From the NCBI RefSeq assembly GCF_023264675.1, contig NZ_JAHFVG010000015.1:1-64000 (forward strand): a DNA stretch of 64,000 nucleotides. The letters run 5' to 3'. A program made the position numbers and the translations under genes. Under the pieces are notes generated by a model, which did not search any database, had not been told where the DNA came from, and saw only the letters and a list, made by a program, of their open reading frames with translations. The first letter of the stretch is position 1. The number at the start of each line of letters is the position of its first letter. This DNA comes from Rhodococcus sp. (in: high G+C Gram-positive bacteria) (lineage in GTDB: Bacteria; Actinomycetota; Actinomycetes; Mycobacteriales; Mycobacteriaceae). This document shows positions 54,267 to 63,039 of the stretch, in pieces.

Positions 54267-56369
54267 TCAGCGCGGAAGCCCCAGAATTCGCTCGGCTGCC
54301 ACGGTGAGAAGGATCTGCGTCGTTCCACCCGCGATGGACAGGCACCGGGTCAGGAGCATCTCCTTCGCCAACGGCCCCTCCACCGCCCCCGCGGGCCCGG
54401 CGGCTTCCAGCACGAACTCCGCGAGATCCTGACGGTGACGAACCCCGACCAGCTTCCGCACGCTCGATTCCGCACCCGGGTCCTGGCCGCCGAGCCGTCG
54501 TAGCGTCGCCCGGAACTCGAGCAACGATCCGACGAGACCGTCCGCGACAAGTCCGCCGAGCCGCTCGGTGACGCTGTGATCCTGCGACGTCGCCTCGATC
54601 GCGGCTTCGAGCGCGGACCCGAGCGACGAGCCGTGGCTCATGGCGACGCGCTCGTTGGAGAGGGTCGTGCGGGCAAGCGTCCACCCCTTGTTCTCCTGCC
54701 CGACGAGGCAGTCCTCGGGGACGAACACGTTGTCGAGGAACACCTCGTTGAACACCGCATCACCGGTGATCTCGCGCAGCGGTTCGATGCGAATCCCCGG
54801 AGTCCTCATGTCGAGGAGGAAGTAGCTGATCCCGCGATGCTTCGCCGCGTCGCGGTCGGTGCGCGCGAGGCAGATGGCCCAGTCCGCCTGCTGCGCGACC
54901 GAGGTCCAGATCTTGTGCCCCTGCAGAGTCCACCCACCGTCGACCTTTCGCGCCGACGTGCGAAGCGACGCGAGATCCGACCCGGCCTCCGGCTCGCTGA
55001 ACAGCTGACACCACGCGATGTCGCCGCGCAGCGTCGGGCCGGCGAACTTCTCGATCTGCTCGGCGGTCCCATGCTCGAGAATGGTCGGAACTGCCCACCC
55101 TCCGACGACGAGATCGGGCGTCTCGACGCCTGCGCGAGTGAGTTCCTGGGCATAGAGCAACTGCTCGGCGGCACGGGCATCGCGCCCGTGCGGACGCGGC
55201 CAGTGCGGGGCGGCAAGTCCCGATTCCGCCAGCGCCGCCCGGCGATCCTCCGAGTGCGCGATGGCGTCGACCTCGGCGCGAACCTGCTCGCGCAGGTCCT
55301 CGGCCGCACCCAGATCGACGTGCAGCGTTCGCCTCACCCCTGCTCGTGTTCGATCGGCGACGCGCTCCCGCCACGACGCCGAACCACCGTGCAGCTGGCG
55401 CAACGCGAGCGCGCGCCTCAAGTAGAGATGGGCGTCGTGCTCCCAGGTGAATCCGATGCCGCCGAGCACCTGGATGCAGTCCTTCGCATTGTCTACGGCA
55501 GCGTCGAGTGCAATCGATGCGGCGACGGCCGCCGAGAGCGAGAACTCCTCGGGAGCGGAGTCCGCGGCCACCGCAGCATCCCACGCGGCGGCGCGCGCCT
55601 TCTCGGCTCGACACAGCATCTCCGCACACAGGTGCTTGATCGCCTGAAAACTGCCGATCGGCGCCCCGAACTGCTCGCGAAACTTCGCGTGGTCGACGGC
55701 TGTTCGGAGGCACCATCCGGCGATCCCTGCAGCATCGGCCGCGGCGAGGGTGACCGCGAGATCGTGCACCCGGCGAGACGTGAGACCGGGCACGGGCGAC
55801 GCGCGAACGTGATCGAGCACGACCCGTGCCAGCGGAAGGCTGCGATCGACGCCCACGAGTTGCTCGACTTTCATGCCTGGCGAATCGGCGTCGACGACGG
55901 CCCACACCGTGTCCCCGCCGACCTCGACGGGCAGCATCAGAGCGACCCCGTCGGAGCCGCCGACAGCCACGTCGACGACACCGTCGAGCACCAGAAATTC
56001 TCCGTCGACGCCACCTGCCGGCGGTGCGCCGGACAGCATCACCGCACACGGAATCGCGCCGTCACAGAAGTCTTCGACATGGCCCGACGCCACGATCGCA
56101 GCGAGAGCAGTGGTCAGGACCGGGCCGCTCACCAGGGCTTCGGCCGTCGCTTCGAGCATTGCCGCCAAATCGGCGACGGTGCCGCCCGCCCCGCCGGCGG
56201 ACTCGGGAACCGCCACCGAGAACACGCCGAGATCGGCGAGCGCCCGCCAGAGTGTGCGCCACCCGGACTGCTCGTCACCGCGTAACGTGGCTATCGGTGA
56301 AGCCGACGCCGCCCACGCTCCAATCGACTGTCGGGCATCTCGCTGATCTTCGGTCGTGGCAAGTGTCAC
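54267..56369 (-). CDS. fadE34: Fused acyl-CoA dehydrogenase FadE34 (ChsE3)
   Basis: A 700-residue protein in which two acyl-CoA dehydrogenase subunits are joined: an N-terminal half (1 to about 335, ending in ILGGIGFTWEHDAHLYLRRALALRQLHGG) and a C-terminal half with LFSEPEAGSDLASLRTSARKVDGGWTLQGHKIWTS and TTLSNERVAMSHGSS. FadE34 dehydrogenates the five-carbon-side-chain steroid-CoA. The size and the position beside kstR match Rv3573c. The start is GTG at 56369. It is divergent from kstR, with a shared KstR operator. Confidence 0.94.
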   Translation of the reverse strand: MTLATTEDQRDARQSIGAWAASASPIATLRGDEQSGWRTLWRALADLGVFSVAVPESAGGAGGTVADLAAMLEATAEALVSGPVLTTALAAIVASGHVEDFCDGAIPCAVMLSGAPPAGGVDGEFLVLDGVVDVAVGGSDGVALMLPVEVGGDTVWAVVDADSPGMKVEQLVGVDRSLPLARVVLDHVRASPVPGLTSRRVHDLAVTLAAADAAGIAGWCLRTAVDHAKFREQFGAPIGSFQAIKHLCAEMLCRAEKARAAAWDAAVAADSAPEEFSLSAAVAASIALDAAVDNAKDCIQVLGGIGFTWEHDAHLYLRRALALRQLHGGSASWRERVADRTRAGVRRTLHVDLGAAEDLREQVRAEVDAIAHSEDRRAALAESGLAAPHWPRPHGRDARAAEQLLYAQELTRAGVETPDLVVGGWAVPTILEHGTAEQIEKFAGPTLRGDIAWCQLFSEPEAGSDLASLRTSARKVDGGWTLQGHKIWTSVAQQADWAICLARTDRDAAKHRGISYFLLDMRTPGIRIEPLREITGDAVFNEVFLDNVFVPEDCLVGQENKGWTLARTTLSNERVAMSHGSSLGSALEAAIEATSQDHSVTERLGGLVADGLVGSLLEFRATLRRLGGQDPGAESSVRKLVGVRHRQDLAEFVLEAAGPAGAVEGPLAKEMLLTRCLSIAGGTTQILLTVAAERILGLPR

Positions 56370-56405
56370 AGCGAATTCCCCAGTCCTCGTAATGACTTTT
56401 TCATC

Positions 56406-56419
56406 TAGAACGTGTTCTA
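56406..56419. promoter_or_regulatory. KstR operator 11 (fadE34/kstR)
   Basis: tagaacgtgttcta is a perfect match to TnnAACnnGTTnnA, 36 bases from the fadE34 GTG and 44 from the kstR ATG, consistent with autoregulation. Confidence 0.88.
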
Positions 56420-56463
56420 ATACGCTAGCTGCTCAAGAGTCAAGATGGATAGGAAAAACGTCG

Positions 56464-57129
56464 ATGACCTCATCATCTCGGTCGGGCCCTGCCGACGGAA
56501 ACGCGACGGGTGAGCCGACCCCGTTGCGCTCGGTCGGCGTGCTCACGGACGACGACCTGAGCTCCAATGCACAACGAGAACGGCGCAAGCGAATCCTCGA
56601 CTCCACCCTCGCGCTCGCCTCCAAGGGTGGTTACGAGGCCGTCCAGATGCGCGCGGTAGCCGAACGCGCCGACGTCGCCGTCGGAACTCTCTATCGCTAC
56701 TTCCCGTCGAAGGTTCACCTGTTGGTGACCGCGCTGGCCCGCGAGTTCGAAAAGATCGATTCCAGACGCAAACTGCCGCCCGGCCAGACACCTCAGGAGC
56801 GGATGCACCTGATCCTCGGGCAGATCACACGGGCAATGCAACGTGATCCACTGCTCACCGAAGCCATGACGCGGGCCTTCATGTTCGCCGACGCATCCGC
56901 GGCCGCCGAGGTGGATCAGGTGGGCCGGCTGATGGACCGTCTGTTCGCCAAGGCGATGAGCGACGGTGAGCCAACGGAATTGCAGCTCAGCATCGCTCGG
57001 GTCATCAGCGACGTCTGGCTGTCCAATCTCGTCGCCTGGCTCACCCGCCGCTCGTCGGCGACCGACGTCGCCGCGCGCCTGGAGCTGACCGTCGACCTTC
57101 TGCTCGGAGATTCCAAGCCGCTGGGATGA
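56464..57129 (+). CDS. kstR: Cholesterol catabolism repressor KstR
   Basis: A 221-residue TetR repressor resembling Rv3574. The HTH is MRAVAERADVAVGTLYRYFPSKVHLLVTALARE (near residues 60-92), and the stretches NAQRERRKRILDSTLALASKGGYEAVQMRA and PLLTEAMTRAFMFADAS are highly similar to KstR. It is released from DNA by 3-oxo-cholest-4-enoyl-CoA-type ligands. ATG at 56464 gives a 20-odd residue extension over the mycobacterial protein; a GTG at 56539 (starting at VLTDDDLSSNAQRE) would give the shorter form. Confidence 0.95.
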   Translation: MTSSSRSGPADGNATGEPTPLRSVGVLTDDDLSSNAQRERRKRILDSTLALASKGGYEAVQMRAVAERADVAVGTLYRYFPSKVHLLVTALAREFEKIDSRRKLPPGQTPQERMHLILGQITRAMQRDPLLTEAMTRAFMFADASAAAEVDQVGRLMDRLFAKAMSDGEPTELQLSIARVISDVWLSNLVAWLTRRSSATDVAARLELTVDLLLGDSKPLG

Positions 57130-57180
57130 CGCCGGTTCCCGGGTGCGCCACATCGGGCTCGATCGCCTAGCCTGAGAAGA

Positions 57181-59730
57181 GTGACTGCACTGGATCTGCC
57201 GCTGGAACTTCGCCGCGCCCTCATCGGCGTGGCCCGGACCCCTCGATTGCTCGTCACCTCCGACTACGACGGCACCATGGCGCCCATCGTGTCGGATCCC
57301 CTCAAGGCATTTCCCCACGCCGAGGCCGTCAGCGCGATGCGCGGCCTCGCGACGCTCGCGGGCACCACCGCCGCGGTGATCTCCGGCCGGGCATTGCGTG
57401 ACCTGGCAACGTTGTCCCGGCTGCCCGCCGAGGTTCAACTCGTCGGAAGCCACGGCAGCGAATTCGACGTCGGCTTCATCCAGGCCATCGACGACGACGC
57501 CAAGAAACTGCTGCACGAGATCTCCGAAGAGATGACGGCCATCGCCGCACGGTTCCCCGGCGTCGGCGTCGAAACCAAACCGGCGAGCGCGGCACTGCAC
57601 GTACGGAACGCCGAGGCCGGTGACGCCGAGCGCGCCCTCAACGCGATACGCGAAGGCGTCGCCCTTCGCGACGGCGTGCAGGTCACCGAAGGCAAGTCGG
57701 TCATCGAGCTGGCCGTCATCGTCACCGACAAGGGTGTCGCGCTCGACATACTTCGCCACCAGGACGGTGCGACGGCCGCCATTTTCTTCGGCGACGACGT
57801 CACGGACGAAAAAGCATTCGCGCGCCTGCACGGACCGGATATCGGCGTCAAGGTCGGAACCGGTGACAGTACCGCCGAGTTCCGCATCGAGAGCACCGAG
57901 CAGGTTGCGCTGGCACTCGCATTCCTGCTGGAGGAACGCCGCCAGTGGCTCTCCGGCGCCGACGCTCCCCGTATCGAACGACTGACGATGCTTGCCAGCC
58001 CCAACGCTGTCGCGCTCGTGACTCCCGACGCCGACATGACGTGGCTCTGCCATCCCGAGCCGGATTCGGCAGCGATCTTCGCGCATCTGCTCGGCGGTGA
58101 CGAAGCCGGGCACTTCAGCGTCGGACCGACTCGGACCGCACTGCCGCTGAGCCAGCAGTACGTCGACGGCACGATGACCGTGCAGACCAAATGGTCGAGC
58201 CTCCAGGTCACCGACTATCTACCCCACGACGTTCCGAGCGGGCACACGTCGTTGACTCGCGTCATCACCGGCAAGGCCACCGCCGTGGTGACCTTCGCGC
58301 CGCGCCCCGAGTTCGGCAAGGTGAACGTCCGGCTCGAGCCCGAAGCCGACGGCCTTCGCATCCACGGCACCGCCGATCCGATGGTCCTGCGCAGTCCAGG
58401 GGTGAAGTGGAACATCGTCTCCGACGGCTCACAACAAACCGCCCACGCCGAAGTGAACCCGTCCGACGGACCGATCGTGCTCGAACTCCGTTTGGGCACC
58501 GACGATCTCGAGCCGTCCGAGATCCCCGAGGCGCAACGCCGCGAACAGTCCGAGGCCTACTGGAAAGACTGGGTCGACGGGCTGACCCTGCCTCCACTCA
58601 AGCGCGACCTCATGAAGCGATCCGCACTGACACTGCGCGGACTCGTCCACTCCGAATCCGGTTCGATCATGGCGGCGGCCACCACCTCGCTGCCCGAGGA
58701 CATCGGAGGCGTCCGCAACTGGGACTACCGCTACTGCTGGCTGCGCGACGCCGCCCTGACCGCGTCCGCACTGGTGAACGTCGGCTCGACAAGCGAGGCC
58801 GAAAACTACCTGTCATGGATTCACGGTGTGCTGCAATCGGTTTCCGGTCCCGAACGCCTGCACCCGCTGTACACGATCTGGGGTCTCGGACTCCCACCGG
58901 AAGCCGTCATCGACGAACTTCCCGGCTATGCCGGATCACGGCCGGTGCGCGTCGGGAACGCGGCGAACCAGCAGGTGCAACTCGACGTGTTCGGCCCCAT
59001 CGTCGACCTGATCTCGTCCCTCGCCCATGCAAGGGCGGCAACCGGGCGCGAGGGCAAAGACGCTCTGTCCGACGAGGATTGGTCGCTCGTCCGCTCCATG
59101 GTCGAGGCCGTCACCCGTCGATGGTCCGAGCCCGACCACGGCATCTGGGAAATTCGCGGCAACCCGCGTCACCACGTGTACTCGAAGGTGATGGGCTGGA
59201 TGACCATCGACCGAGCGTTGACCCTCGCGGCAACCTTCGGACGCGAAGCCGATTCCGATTGGGAGACACTGCGTTCGACGATTCACGCCGAAGTGCTCGA
59301 CCAAGGCTGGAACGACGAGGTTCAGTCCTACACCGCAGCGTACGACGGCACCGACCTCGACGCGGCAACACTTCACATCGGACTGTCGGGGCTGATCGAT
59401 CCCTCCGATCCTCGATTCGCCGCGACCGTCACCGCCACCGAAGCCGAGCTACGCAGCGGCTCGACGGTCTACCGCTACCACCACGACGACGGACTCCCCG
59501 GCGGCGAGGGCGGCTTCCACCTGTGCGCGGCATGGCTCGTCGAGGCATACCTGCTCATCGGGCAGCGATCGGAAGCAGAAGCACTGTTCGCTCAGCTCGT
59601 CACCGCTGCCGGCCCCACCGGTCTGCTCAGCGAGGAATACGACCCGGTCGCGGAACGGTCGCTCGGGAATCACCCGCAGGCGTACAGCCACCTCGGTCTG
59701 CTGCGGTGTGCGGCGCTGCTGAGCGCCTGA
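57181..59730 (+). CDS. otsB: Trehalose-6-phosphate phosphatase fused to a GH15-family glycoside hydrolase
   Basis: An 849-residue fusion. Residues 1 to about 255 are an OtsB-type HAD phosphatase: SDYDGTMAPI with the nucleophile Asp28 and Asp30, VISGRALRDL, and IFFGDDVTDEKAF with Asp205/Asp206. From about residue 270 a GH15 domain follows (TWLCHPEPDSAAIFAHLLGG, GGVRNWDYRYCWLRDAALTASAL, and the catalytic acid regions near DHGIWEIRG and GLLSEEYDP), like the acid trehalases of mycobacteria. One chain could thus convert trehalose-6-phosphate to trehalose and then to glucose. The start is GTG at 57181, 51 bases after kstR. Confidence 0.9.
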   Translation: MTALDLPLELRRALIGVARTPRLLVTSDYDGTMAPIVSDPLKAFPHAEAVSAMRGLATLAGTTAAVISGRALRDLATLSRLPAEVQLVGSHGSEFDVGFIQAIDDDAKKLLHEISEEMTAIAARFPGVGVETKPASAALHVRNAEAGDAERALNAIREGVALRDGVQVTEGKSVIELAVIVTDKGVALDILRHQDGATAAIFFGDDVTDEKAFARLHGPDIGVKVGTGDSTAEFRIESTEQVALALAFLLEERRQWLSGADAPRIERLTMLASPNAVALVTPDADMTWLCHPEPDSAAIFAHLLGGDEAGHFSVGPTRTALPLSQQYVDGTMTVQTKWSSLQVTDYLPHDVPSGHTSLTRVITGKATAVVTFAPRPEFGKVNVRLEPEADGLRIHGTADPMVLRSPGVKWNIVSDGSQQTAHAEVNPSDGPIVLELRLGTDDLEPSEIPEAQRREQSEAYWKDWVDGLTLPPLKRDLMKRSALTLRGLVHSESGSIMAAATTSLPEDIGGVRNWDYRYCWLRDAALTASALVNVGSTSEAENYLSWIHGVLQSVSGPERLHPLYTIWGLGLPPEAVIDELPGYAGSRPVRVGNAANQQVQLDVFGPIVDLISSLAHARAATGREGKDALSDEDWSLVRSMVEAVTRRWSEPDHGIWEIRGNPRHHVYSKVMGWMTIDRALTLAATFGREADSDWETLRSTIHAEVLDQGWNDEVQSYTAAYDGTDLDAATLHIGLSGLIDPSDPRFAATVTATEAELRSGSTVYRYHHDDGLPGGEGGFHLCAAWLVEAYLLIGQRSEAEALFAQLVTAAGPTGLLSEEYDPVAERSLGNHPQAYSHLGLLRCAALLSA

Positions 59731-59740
59731 TTCTCGGTCG

Positions 59741-59810
59741 CCCGGCTTCGGCGGGCGTCGCCCGGCTTCGGCAGGCGTCGCCCGGCTTCGGCAGGCGTCG
59801 TCCGGTTTCG
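59741..59810. repeat. Four 20-base tandem repeats
   Basis: The unit cccggcttcggcaggcgtcg (with small changes) starts at 59741, 59761, 59781 and 59801, an exact 20-base period. It follows the otsB-GH15 stop codon and leads into the hairpin at 59811. Confidence 0.8.
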
Positions 59811-59861
59811 GCATGAATGGACCATCGCAACGGCTAGTCGGTTGCGATGGTCCATTCATGC
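59811..59861. terminator. 21-bp perfect hairpin
   Basis: 59811-59831 and 59841-59861 are exact reverse complements around the loop ggctagtcg. It lies between the converging otsB-GH15 and LacI genes and could terminate both. Confidence 0.7.
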
Positions 59862-59884
59862 TGGGGCGCAGCATTTTCCGACCC

Positions 59885-59935
59885 GCATCAATGGACCACC
59901 GCAACGGCTAGGCAGCTACAAGGGTCCATTGATGC
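59885..59935. terminator. Second, related hairpin
   Basis: gcatcaatggacc (59885-59897) pairs with ggtccattgatgc (59923-59935). The arm and the inner ggctag resemble the hairpin at 59811, so this looks like a degenerated second copy of the same element. Confidence 0.6.
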
Positions 59936-59949
59936 GCCAGTGGCGCAAC

Positions 59950-61041
59950 CTACCGAGCCGGCGGCGGACCTGCGGTGCGCCCCTTGACCACCTCGGTCGG
60001 CATGAACTCCGAAGCAACAACGCCGGAGCGCGCGGTGGACATCAACAATGATCCAGCGCGCCTGCCCTTTTCCTCGGCATCCTGACGGACGGTGGTGACG
60101 TTTTCGCGAATCGCGTCGTCGACGCCGTCGAATCCGGTGACGGTCAGCTGCCCCGGCACGTCGATTCCGGTGACCTTCGCGAAGTTGAGCGCGCCGAGTG
60201 CGAGCACATCGGTGGTGCACAGCAGTGCCGTCGTCTCGCGGTTCGCCTGCAGTGCCTGAGCTGCCGCCGAGTGGCCGGAGCGAGAGGTGTGCTCGAAACG
60301 TTCGACGACGGTAAGCGAATCGGAATCGAGTCCGGCTTCGGTCATCGCGTCCTTCACTCCGGCGATCCGCTCACGCTGCACGTGGAAGTGGCTCGTCGCG
60401 AGGCGATTGGGAGGAACGACACCGTCGCGTCGATCGCGTCCGAGGCGCATGCACAGCACCGCAATGTGTTCGTGTCCGAGTTCGATGACCTGCTGGGCAA
60501 TCTGTTTCATGGCGGCGCGGTCGTCGATGGCGACGAGGGCAGCTTCGGGGACCCCGCGGGGCTGATCGCAGATGACGATGGGCAGGTGCCGTTCACGGAC
60601 CGCCTGCAGGTACGGGTCGTCGTCGGCAACGGAATATACGACGAATCCGTCGACGCCTGCCTGCTGGACGACGGCTGCGGCGGCGGTGTCGTCGCGGTCG
60701 GGGCCTGCGGGAATCAGGAGCAACCCCTGGCCCGCAGCTTCGCACGACTCGGCGAGACCGGCCAGGAACGCCATGGCCGCCGGGTCACGGAACGAGTAGC
60801 TGAGCGCTTCGGTCAGCACGAGGCCGACTGCCCCTGCCTTGCGCGTACGCAGTGATCGAGCGACCGGATCCGGGCCTGCGTAGCCACGGCGCTTGGCTGC
60901 CATCAGCACGCGTTCGCGCAGTTCGGGAGACAGTTGGTCGGGCCGGTTGTAGGCATTCGACACCGTGGTGCGTGACACCTTCAACTCGGCGGCGATGGAC
61001 GCCAACGTAGCCGGGCGTCGCGGCTCCCTCGACCTGGACAT
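59950..61041 (-). CDS. LacI-family transcription regulator
   Basis: A 363-residue LacI repressor. The HTH and hinge are TLASIAAELKVSRTTVSNAYNRPDQLSPELRERVLMAAKRRGY (residues 12-55), followed by a periplasmic-binding-like sugar domain (AVGLVLTEALSYSF, DGFVVYSVADDDPYL, TALLCTTDVLALGALNFAK, LTVTGFDGVDDA). The ligand is probably a sugar. The neighbouring trehalose fusion gene is a candidate target but converges on it rather than sharing a promoter. Confidence 0.88.
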   Translation of the reverse strand: MSRSREPRRPATLASIAAELKVSRTTVSNAYNRPDQLSPELRERVLMAAKRRGYAGPDPVARSLRTRKAGAVGLVLTEALSYSFRDPAAMAFLAGLAESCEAAGQGLLLIPAGPDRDDTAAAAVVQQAGVDGFVVYSVADDDPYLQAVRERHLPIVICDQPRGVPEAALVAIDDRAAMKQIAQQVIELGHEHIAVLCMRLGRDRRDGVVPPNRLATSHFHVQRERIAGVKDAMTEAGLDSDSLTVVERFEHTSRSGHSAAAQALQANRETTALLCTTDVLALGALNFAKVTGIDVPGQLTVTGFDGVDDAIRENVTTVRQDAEEKGRRAGSLLMSTARSGVVASEFMPTEVVKGRTAGPPPAR

Positions 61042-61130
61042 ACTCGGACGTTAGTCGCTCAGCAGGTCACTTCGAAAATCGAGCAGGCAGTCTCCGATTG
61101 GATCTTCGTCCTCCACCGGCGCTAGAGTAC

Positions 61131-61147
61131 AACGGTAACGGTTTTCA
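61131..61147. promoter_or_regulatory. Possible Zur box upstream of the metal ABC operon
   Basis: acggtaacggttttcaa contains a good right half (GGTTTTCA) of the actinobacterial Zur palindrome TGAAAAT/C-N-ATTTTCA type, but the left half is poor. It lies about 40 bases before the binding-protein ATG. Confidence 0.3.
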
Positions 61148-61185
61148 ATAGCTTCTAGCCTTTCACTCCGAGGAGTGCCCACCGC

Positions 61186-62190
61186 ATGTCATTCTCCCGC
61201 ACCACCACTACCCTCGTAGGCCTGACCTGCGCCGCAGCTCTCACCCTGAGCGCGTGCAGTTCCGACGACGAGACGACGACCTCATCGGCGCCCGCCACCG
61301 CGGTGGACGGTCCGATCACGATCGTCGCCTCGACGAACGTGTGGGGCAGCGTGGCGGAGGCTGTCGCGGGAAACCTTGCCCAGGTCGACTCGATCATCGC
61401 CGATCCATCGGCCGACCCGCACTCCTACGAGGCGTCCGCCGGTGATGCAGCCAAGGTCGCCGAAGCATCGCTCGTCGTCTACAACGGCGGCGGCTACGAC
61501 GAGTTCATCGACGACATTCTCGGCACCGAAGCGAAGAACGTACCGTCGGTCAACGCGTTCGACCTGCTCGACTCCGACCACGACCATGCCGAAACCACCG
61601 AGGCCGAAACCACCGAGGCCGAATCCACAGCGACCGGTTCGACCGACGGTCACGACCACGGCGACGTCAACGAACACGTCTGGTACAACGCCGAAGTTGC
61701 CGCTGCCACAGCAGAATCCATTGCCGAGAAGCTCGGACAGCTCGACCCGAACAATGCCGACTCGTACACCGCGAACGCCGCATCGTTCCACGATCAGGTC
61801 CACGAGATCACCGACGTGACCGGCAAGATCGCCGCCGATCACCCGGATGCGCCCGTCGCGCAGACCGAGCCGATCGCGCACTACCTGATCGAGGCGTCGG
61901 GCCTGGACGACAAGACCCCCGAGGACTTCAAGGACTCCATCGAAGAAGGCAACGATCCCTCGCCCGCATCGATCGCTGCAACGCGCGACCTGTTCACCTC
62001 GAAGTCGGTGAAAGCGCTCGTCTACAACATCCAGACCGAGGATTCCGTCACCCAGGACATCCGCACGACGGCCGAGACCGCAGGCATTCCCGTCGTCGAG
62101 GTCACCGAGACCTTGCCCGAGGGCCTGACCTACATCGAGTGGCAGAAGCAGGCGGCCGAGGATCTTCAGGCTGCCCTTGCTGCATCCTGA
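61186..62190 (+). CDS. Zinc/manganese ABC transporter substrate-binding lipoprotein (ZnuA/cluster 9 type)
   Basis: A 334-residue lipoprotein with signal and lipobox LTLSACSS (Cys at about residue 24). It belongs to the cluster-9 metal-binding proteins: VASTNVWGSVAEAVAG, DPSADPHSYEASAGDA with a first metal His, a His/Asp/Glu/Thr-rich loop near residues 127-165 (DHDHAETTEAETTEAESTA, then DGHDHGD), NEHVWYNAE with a second His, and EPIAHYLIEASG with a third. The His-rich loop is typical of zinc carriers. It heads a three-gene operon with ATPase and permease. Confidence 0.88.
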   Translation: MSFSRTTTTLVGLTCAAALTLSACSSDDETTTSSAPATAVDGPITIVASTNVWGSVAEAVAGNLAQVDSIIADPSADPHSYEASAGDAAKVAEASLVVYNGGGYDEFIDDILGTEAKNVPSVNAFDLLDSDHDHAETTEAETTEAESTATGSTDGHDHGDVNEHVWYNAEVAAATAESIAEKLGQLDPNNADSYTANAASFHDQVHEITDVTGKIAADHPDAPVAQTEPIAHYLIEASGLDDKTPEDFKDSIEEGNDPSPASIAATRDLFTSKSVKALVYNIQTEDSVTQDIRTTAETAGIPVVEVTETLPEGLTYIEWQKQAAEDLQAALAAS

Positions 62191-62217
62191 ATTGCCGGTG
62201 CTGGAAAGCTGTAGGAC

Positions 62218-63039
62218 ATGTCTGCTGTAGAACTGCGCGACGCCGGCCTGGCGTTCGGTGAGCGCACGCTGTGGCAGAGCCTCGACCTCACCATCGAGCG
62301 CGGTGAGTTCGTGGCCATCCTCGGCCCCAACGGCTCGGGCAAGACCTCACTGCTCAAAGTCCTTCTCGGTCAGAACTCCCTGACGTCCGGGACAGCCGCC
62401 ATTGCCGGGGAACCCGTGCACCGAGGACAATCGGGCGTCGGCTACATCCCCCAGCAACGCAGCATCGACGACGGACTTCCGCTCCGCGGACGAGACCTCG
62501 TCGGGCTCGGCTGGGACGGCCACCACTGGGGTGTCGGGTTCCGCGGCATGCGCGAACGCAAACGCATCGTGCAAGCCGCGATCGACCAGGTCGACGCCAA
62601 CTCCTTCGCCGGAGCACCCGTCGGGACGATGTCGGGCGGTGAGCAGCAGCGACTGCGCATTGCGCAGGCACTCGTCGGCGATCCGACGGTGTTGCTGTGC
62701 GACGAGCCTCTGCTCAGCCTCGATCTCGCGAACCAGCGACTCGTCTCGAGCCTCATCGATCGCCGACGCCGCGAACACGACACCGCAGTCCTGTTCGTCA
62801 CCCACGAGATCAACCCGATCCTCCCGCTCGTCGATCGCGTCGTCTACATCGTCGACGGCAAGTTCCGCATCGGCACGCCCGCCGAGGTGATGACCACCGA
62901 CGTTCTCTCCGAGCTCTACGGCACCGAGGTCGAGGTACTGAAGGTGCGCGGCAGACTCGTCGTCGTCGGGACCGGAGACTCCATCGACGCACTCGGCACC
63001 GCAGGAGCGCATCACCCACCCACGGACGAGGTTCCATGA
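62218..63039 (+). CDS. Metal ABC transporter ATPase
   Basis: A 273-residue ABC ATPase with Walker A GPNGSGKTSL (residues 40-49), signature MSGGEQQRLRIAQAL, Walker B VLLCDEPLLSLD and the H-loop VTHEINPI. The GYIPQQRSIDDGLPLRGRDLVGLG segment is typical of the ZnuC/MntB group. It lies 27 bases after the binding-protein gene, and its TGA overlaps the permease ATG (ATGA). Confidence 0.9.
   Translation: MSAVELRDAGLAFGERTLWQSLDLTIERGEFVAILGPNGSGKTSLLKVLLGQNSLTSGTAAIAGEPVHRGQSGVGYIPQQRSIDDGLPLRGRDLVGLGWDGHHWGVGFRGMRERKRIVQAAIDQVDANSFAGAPVGTMSGGEQQRLRIAQALVGDPTVLLCDEPLLSLDLANQRLVSSLIDRRRREHDTAVLFVTHEINPILPLVDRVVYIVDGKFRIGTPAEVMTTDVLSELYGTEVEVLKVRGRLVVVGTGDSIDALGTAGAHHPPTDEVP

Noticed and set aside
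54576..56285. 569-codon open frame on the + strand
   Set aside because: Antisense to fadE34; composition and lack of motifs mark it as a shadow.
58191..59816. 541-codon open frame on the + strand
   Set aside because: Another frame of the otsB-GH15 gene; Arg-rich with no domains.
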